From: Bacteroidetes bacterium GWA2_30_7 | GTDB lineage: Bacteria; Bacteroidota; Bacteroidia; Bacteroidales; GWF2-33-38 | DNA length: 6,719 nt | Assembly (NCBI GenBank): GCA_001768155.1 | Contig: MENC01000076.1 | Location: 12,352-19,070, forward strand | Direction: 5' to 3' | In this document: positions 3,956 to 6,719 of the stretch, in pieces | How the letters are laid out: every line of letters starts with the position of its first letter | Position numbering within the stretch: position 1 is the first letter of the stretch | Program-made: the position numbers and the translations under genes | The notes under the pieces: model-generated | What the model was told of the DNA's origin: nothing | The model's database searches: none | The model's input: only the letters and a program-made list of their open reading frames with translations

Positions 3956-6719
3956 AATTCTTGATTTTTAGCGTTTAATTTTTCCATTTTTTTGTTTTCA
4001 TAGCGGATAGCATTTTCACGCCAGATACATTGAAAAATCGGAACTACAAACATTGTCATTAATTGAATTACCATACCTCCGAATGTTGGAATTGCCATTG
4101 GAACCATAATGTCTGAACCTTTACCGGTAGATGATAATACCGGAAGCAATGCTATAATTGCAGTAGCTGCGGTCATCATTGCAGGGCGAACACGCTTTTT
4201 GCCGGCTGTTATTACAGCTTCACGAACAGCTAGTACGGTCGAAGGATTTTCCTTTTTAAACACTTGATGAATATATGTTCCCATAATAACTCCATCGTTG
4301 GTGGCAATTCCAAAAAGGGCAATAAAACCAACCCAAACAGCAACGCTCATATTAATTGTATGAATCTGAAATAAATCACGCATTTCGACTCCGGAAACCG
4401 AAAAATTCATAAACCAGCCTTGATTATATAACCAAATCATTATAAATCCTCCTGCAAATGCAACAAATACACCGGAGAAGTGAATAAGCGAAGCTATAAC
4501 TGTTTTAAATTGAAAATACAAAAGCAGTAAAACTAACAACAAACTTAGCGGTACAAGAATCATTAACCTTTTTGTAGCTCTTGTCTGTTGCTCATAATTT
4601 CCTGCAAATTTGTAGGTTACACCAACAGGGAGGACTAATTCACCAGATTCAATTTTTTCAGACAAAAATTTCTGAGCCTTTTCAACTACATCAACTTCGG
4701 CAATCCCTTCCTCTTTATCGAAAATAACGTAACCATTCAAAAATGTATCTTCGGTACGAATCATTTGTGGACCACGAGAATATTTAATTTCTGCAATTTG
4801 TTCAAGTGGAATTTGTGCTCCAGCCATTGTTGGAATCAGTATATTTTTCAATTCTTCGGGCGAATTTCTTAACTCTCTTGCATATCTAACTCTCACAGGA
4901 AAACGCTCACGACCTTCAACAGTGTTAGTTATAGCCATTCCACCCACTGCAACCTGAATAATTTCCTGAACCTCAGCTATATTCATTCCATAACGAGACA
5001 TTGCTTCACGGTCAAGTTTTAGCTCAATATAAGGAGCACCCACAGACCTGTCGTAAAATACAGTAGATGGCTTGATTGATGGAATTTCTTTTAAAACTTT
5101 CTCGAGAATCGCACCAGCTTTTTCAATTGTATCGAGGTTTGATGCAAATACTTTTAATCCCATTGGAGCTCTCATTCCGGTTGAGAGCATTACAAGGCGT
5201 GTTTGAATTGGCTGTAGCTTTGGAGCAGAGGTCAATCCGGGCAAGTTTGTTAAGTTAACAATCTCATTCCAAATATCATCTGGCGATTTAATTTTCTCTC
5301 TCCATTGACGGAAAAATTTTCCATTTTCATCGGGAATAAGCAAATCTTTAATATTGTGTTTAAGTCCATCTTTTTCAAGGTGATAAACTGTGCTGTCGGT
5401 TAAAATATAATTATGGTCTTTATCAACTTTAAATTTCATTTTTCGACCATCTTCGTTCAAAATATATTCTGACTTATAATTGATTGTATTTTCGAACATT
5501 TGAACTGGAGCAGGGTCGAGAGCCGAATTTACACGTCCCCATTTTCCTACAGCAATTTCCACTTCCGGAATTGATGTTATTCTTTTATCTAACAACTCTA
5601 TTAATTCTTTGTTTTGTTCTATTCCTGTATGTGGCATACTGGTTGGCATCAGCAAAAATGAACCCTCATCGAGTGCGGGCATAAATTCGTTTCCAAAACC
5701 CGGAAAAATTGCAGATGTTTCTTTCCAGAATGATGATTCTTTTGGATTAAAGCCAATTTTTTCAAAGCCTGTTGCAATAAATCCAAAGCTACGGTTAAAT
5801 CCAAGCCAAACTGTTATTCCAAACAAAATTGTAAATACAGGAATTGAAAGAAATTTAATTTTATTAATTAATGCCCATCTTAATATTGGTTCATAATATT
5901 TTACGACCATTATCAGTATAAATAATATTACTCCAACTAAAACACTTACAAAAATAAAATTGATGAATAAACTATTTTCTGCACCCAACGGAAGCCACTC
6001 AATAGCAAGATAATAAACAGCAACCAACACTGCAATTCCAATATTTATATATTCAGAATAATGTTTTTTACTTTCAGGCCATTTATCAGAGAATATGTTA
6101 TTTAATCCAAATGCAACTAATGCTAATGGTGTGTACATTTTCCAAATAATAGAAATGAGTAAACCAGCTATTATAAGAACAATGTTCCATACCGAATGAA
6201 GTTTCTTTTTATCAAATTTTATTGAAAAAATATAGTAGGCTAAAGTTGGTAAAACAACTACTCCTAAAAAGAATGCTGCCAGTAATGCAAAAGATTTTGT
6301 AAATGCTAGAGGTTTGAAAAGTTTTCCTTCGGCTGCTTCCATAAAAAATACAGGCAAAAAACTTACAATTGTTGTTGCTAAAGCTGTTACAACAGCATCT
6401 CGCACTTCGGTTGTTGCTGTATATATTACATCTAAAAGTTTTTTGCCTCTGGCATTTTTATTTTCGGGCATTTCGAGATGCCTGATTATGTTTTCAACAT
6501 CGACAATTCCAATATCGACCATAACACCAATTGCAATTGCAATACCTGATAAAGCAACAACATTTGCATCGACACCAAAATAACGCATCATAATAAAAGT
6601 GATTAAAACACCAACAGGCAAAAGTCCGGCAACTATTGCCGATGCTCTTAAATTCATTACAAGAACAATTATTACAATTATACTTATCAAAATTTCGTGT
6701 GATAGAGCGGCTTCTAAAG
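3952..6719 (-). CDS. cusA: CusA-like heavy-metal RND efflux pump, 5' end outside the window (partial)
   Basis: This is the inner-membrane proton-driven pump of the tripartite system. The frame stays open through the right edge (LEAALSHEI just before the TTG at 6690), so about 921 codons are present and the start is missing. The visible part begins at TM2; judged against E. coli CusA about 330 N-terminal residues are outside. Counting from the TTG, TM4 at 46-66 carries GIAIAIGVMVDIGIVDVEN, the HME-RND signature with the acidic residues Asp59 and Glu66. EFMPALDEGSFLLMP (335-349) and RLVMLSTGMRAP (498-509) match the Cu(I)-site region of CusA; Met348 and Met501 correspond to Met573 and Met672 of E. 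coli CusA, while no Met stands at the Met623 position (QWREKIKSP, 462-470). The last transmembrane block has GSDIM, with Met862 matching Met1009. Compared with E. coli CusA from memory, there are four extra segments: about 157-262 with added hydrophobic helices, 298-333, 409-459 and 755-778. First visible gene of the operon; substrate Cu(I)/Ag(I) inferred. Confidence 0.95.
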   Translation of the reverse strand, partial: LEAALSHEILISIIVIIVLVMNLRASAIVAGLLPVGVLITFIMMRYFGVDANVVALSGIAIAIGVMVDIGIVDVENIIRHLEMPENKNARGKKLLDVIYTATTEVRDAVVTALATTIVSFLPVFFMEAAEGKLFKPLAFTKSFALLAAFFLGVVVLPTLAYYIFSIKFDKKKLHSVWNIVLIIAGLLISIIWKMYTPLALVAFGLNNIFSDKWPESKKHYSEYINIGIAVLVAVYYLAIEWLPLGAENSLFINFIFVSVLVGVILFILIMVVKYYEPILRWALINKIKFLSIPVFTILFGITVWLGFNRSFGFIATGFEKIGFNPKESSFWKETSAIFPGFGNEFMPALDEGSFLLMPTSMPHTGIEQNKELIELLDKRITSIPEVEIAVGKWGRVNSALDPAPVQMFENTINYKSEYILNEDGRKMKFKVDKDHNYILTDSTVYHLEKDGLKHNIKDLLIPDENGKFFRQWREKIKSPDDIWNEIVNLTNLPGLTSAPKLQPIQTRLVMLSTGMRAPMGLKVFASNLDTIEKAGAILEKVLKEIPSIKPSTVFYDRSVGAPYIELKLDREAMSRYGMNIAEVQEIIQVAVGGMAITNTVEGRERFPVRVRYARELRNSPEELKNILIPTMAGAQIPLEQIAEIKYSRGPQMIRTEDTFLNGYVIFDKEEGIAEVDVVEKAQKFLSEKIESGELVLPVGVTYKFAGNYEQQTRATKRLMILVPLSLLLVLLLLYFQFKTVIASLIHFSGVFVAFAGGFIMIWLYNQGWFMNFSVSGVEMRDLFQIHTINMSVAVWVGFIALFGIATNDGVIMGTYIHQVFKKENPSTVLAVREAVITAGKKRVRPAMMTAATAIIALLPVLSSTGKGSDIMVPMAIPTFGGMVIQLMTMFVVPIFQCIWRENAIRYENKKMEKLNAKNQEL

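Noticed and set aside
6688..6690. TTG at 6690 as a start codon for cusA
   Set aside because: The frame is open upstream to the window edge and the sequence there continues into TM2 of CusA; a start here would remove TM1 and the first porter domains.

Overview
The window looks like a piece of a low-GC Bacteroidota (Bacteroidetes) chromosome, probably from an environmental or uncultured lineage. This rests on AT-rich coding sequence, starts preceded by A/T-rich leaders with no Shine-Dalgarno sequence, the domain style of the efflux proteins, and intergenic repeats built on CACAGATTACACA-, CCACAAAGACACAAAG- and CGTCATTGCGAGGAACGAAG-type words. The genus cannot be named from the sequence. Every gene I can support is on the minus strand, so the window reads right to left.

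Layout in transcription order. At the right edge is the C-terminal three quarters of a CusA-type RND heavy-metal pump (3952-6719, 5' end outside the window). Its TGA overlaps the ATG of a TolC/CusC-like outer-membrane channel (2462-3955). A 107-base spacer with a perfect 21-bp inverted repeat follows, then a CusB-like periplasmic adaptor (831-2354) with a metal-binding module at each end. After a 46-base gap comes a small secreted HMA-like metallochaperone (443-784). The next 395 bases (48-442) hold no gene that I can see, but most of it (108-418) is two abutting nested palindromic repeat units. The left edge (1-47) appears to carry the first 16 codons of a cysteine synthase / cystathionine beta-synthase-type gene, also on the minus strand.

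Inferred working model: the first three proteins form a tripartite Cu(I)/Ag(I) exporter spanning both membranes. The HMBD and HMA modules on the adaptor, together with the free HMA protein, would collect metal in the periplasm and pass it to the pump. The substrate is inferred from family resemblance and Cys/Met-rich motifs; a regulator or promoter is not visible and probably lies upstream of cusA, beyond the window.

Cus-type systems are well known, so the core is not a new system. The points worth a second look are: the HMA domain present both fused to CusB and free, with the same unusual Cys-Cys tail; a Ser/Met-rich insertion at the predicted periplasmic tip of the outer-membrane channel; the leader of that channel being encoded by simple dispersed-repeat DNA; insertions in CusA; and two repeat units that share ends but enclose different palindromic cores.
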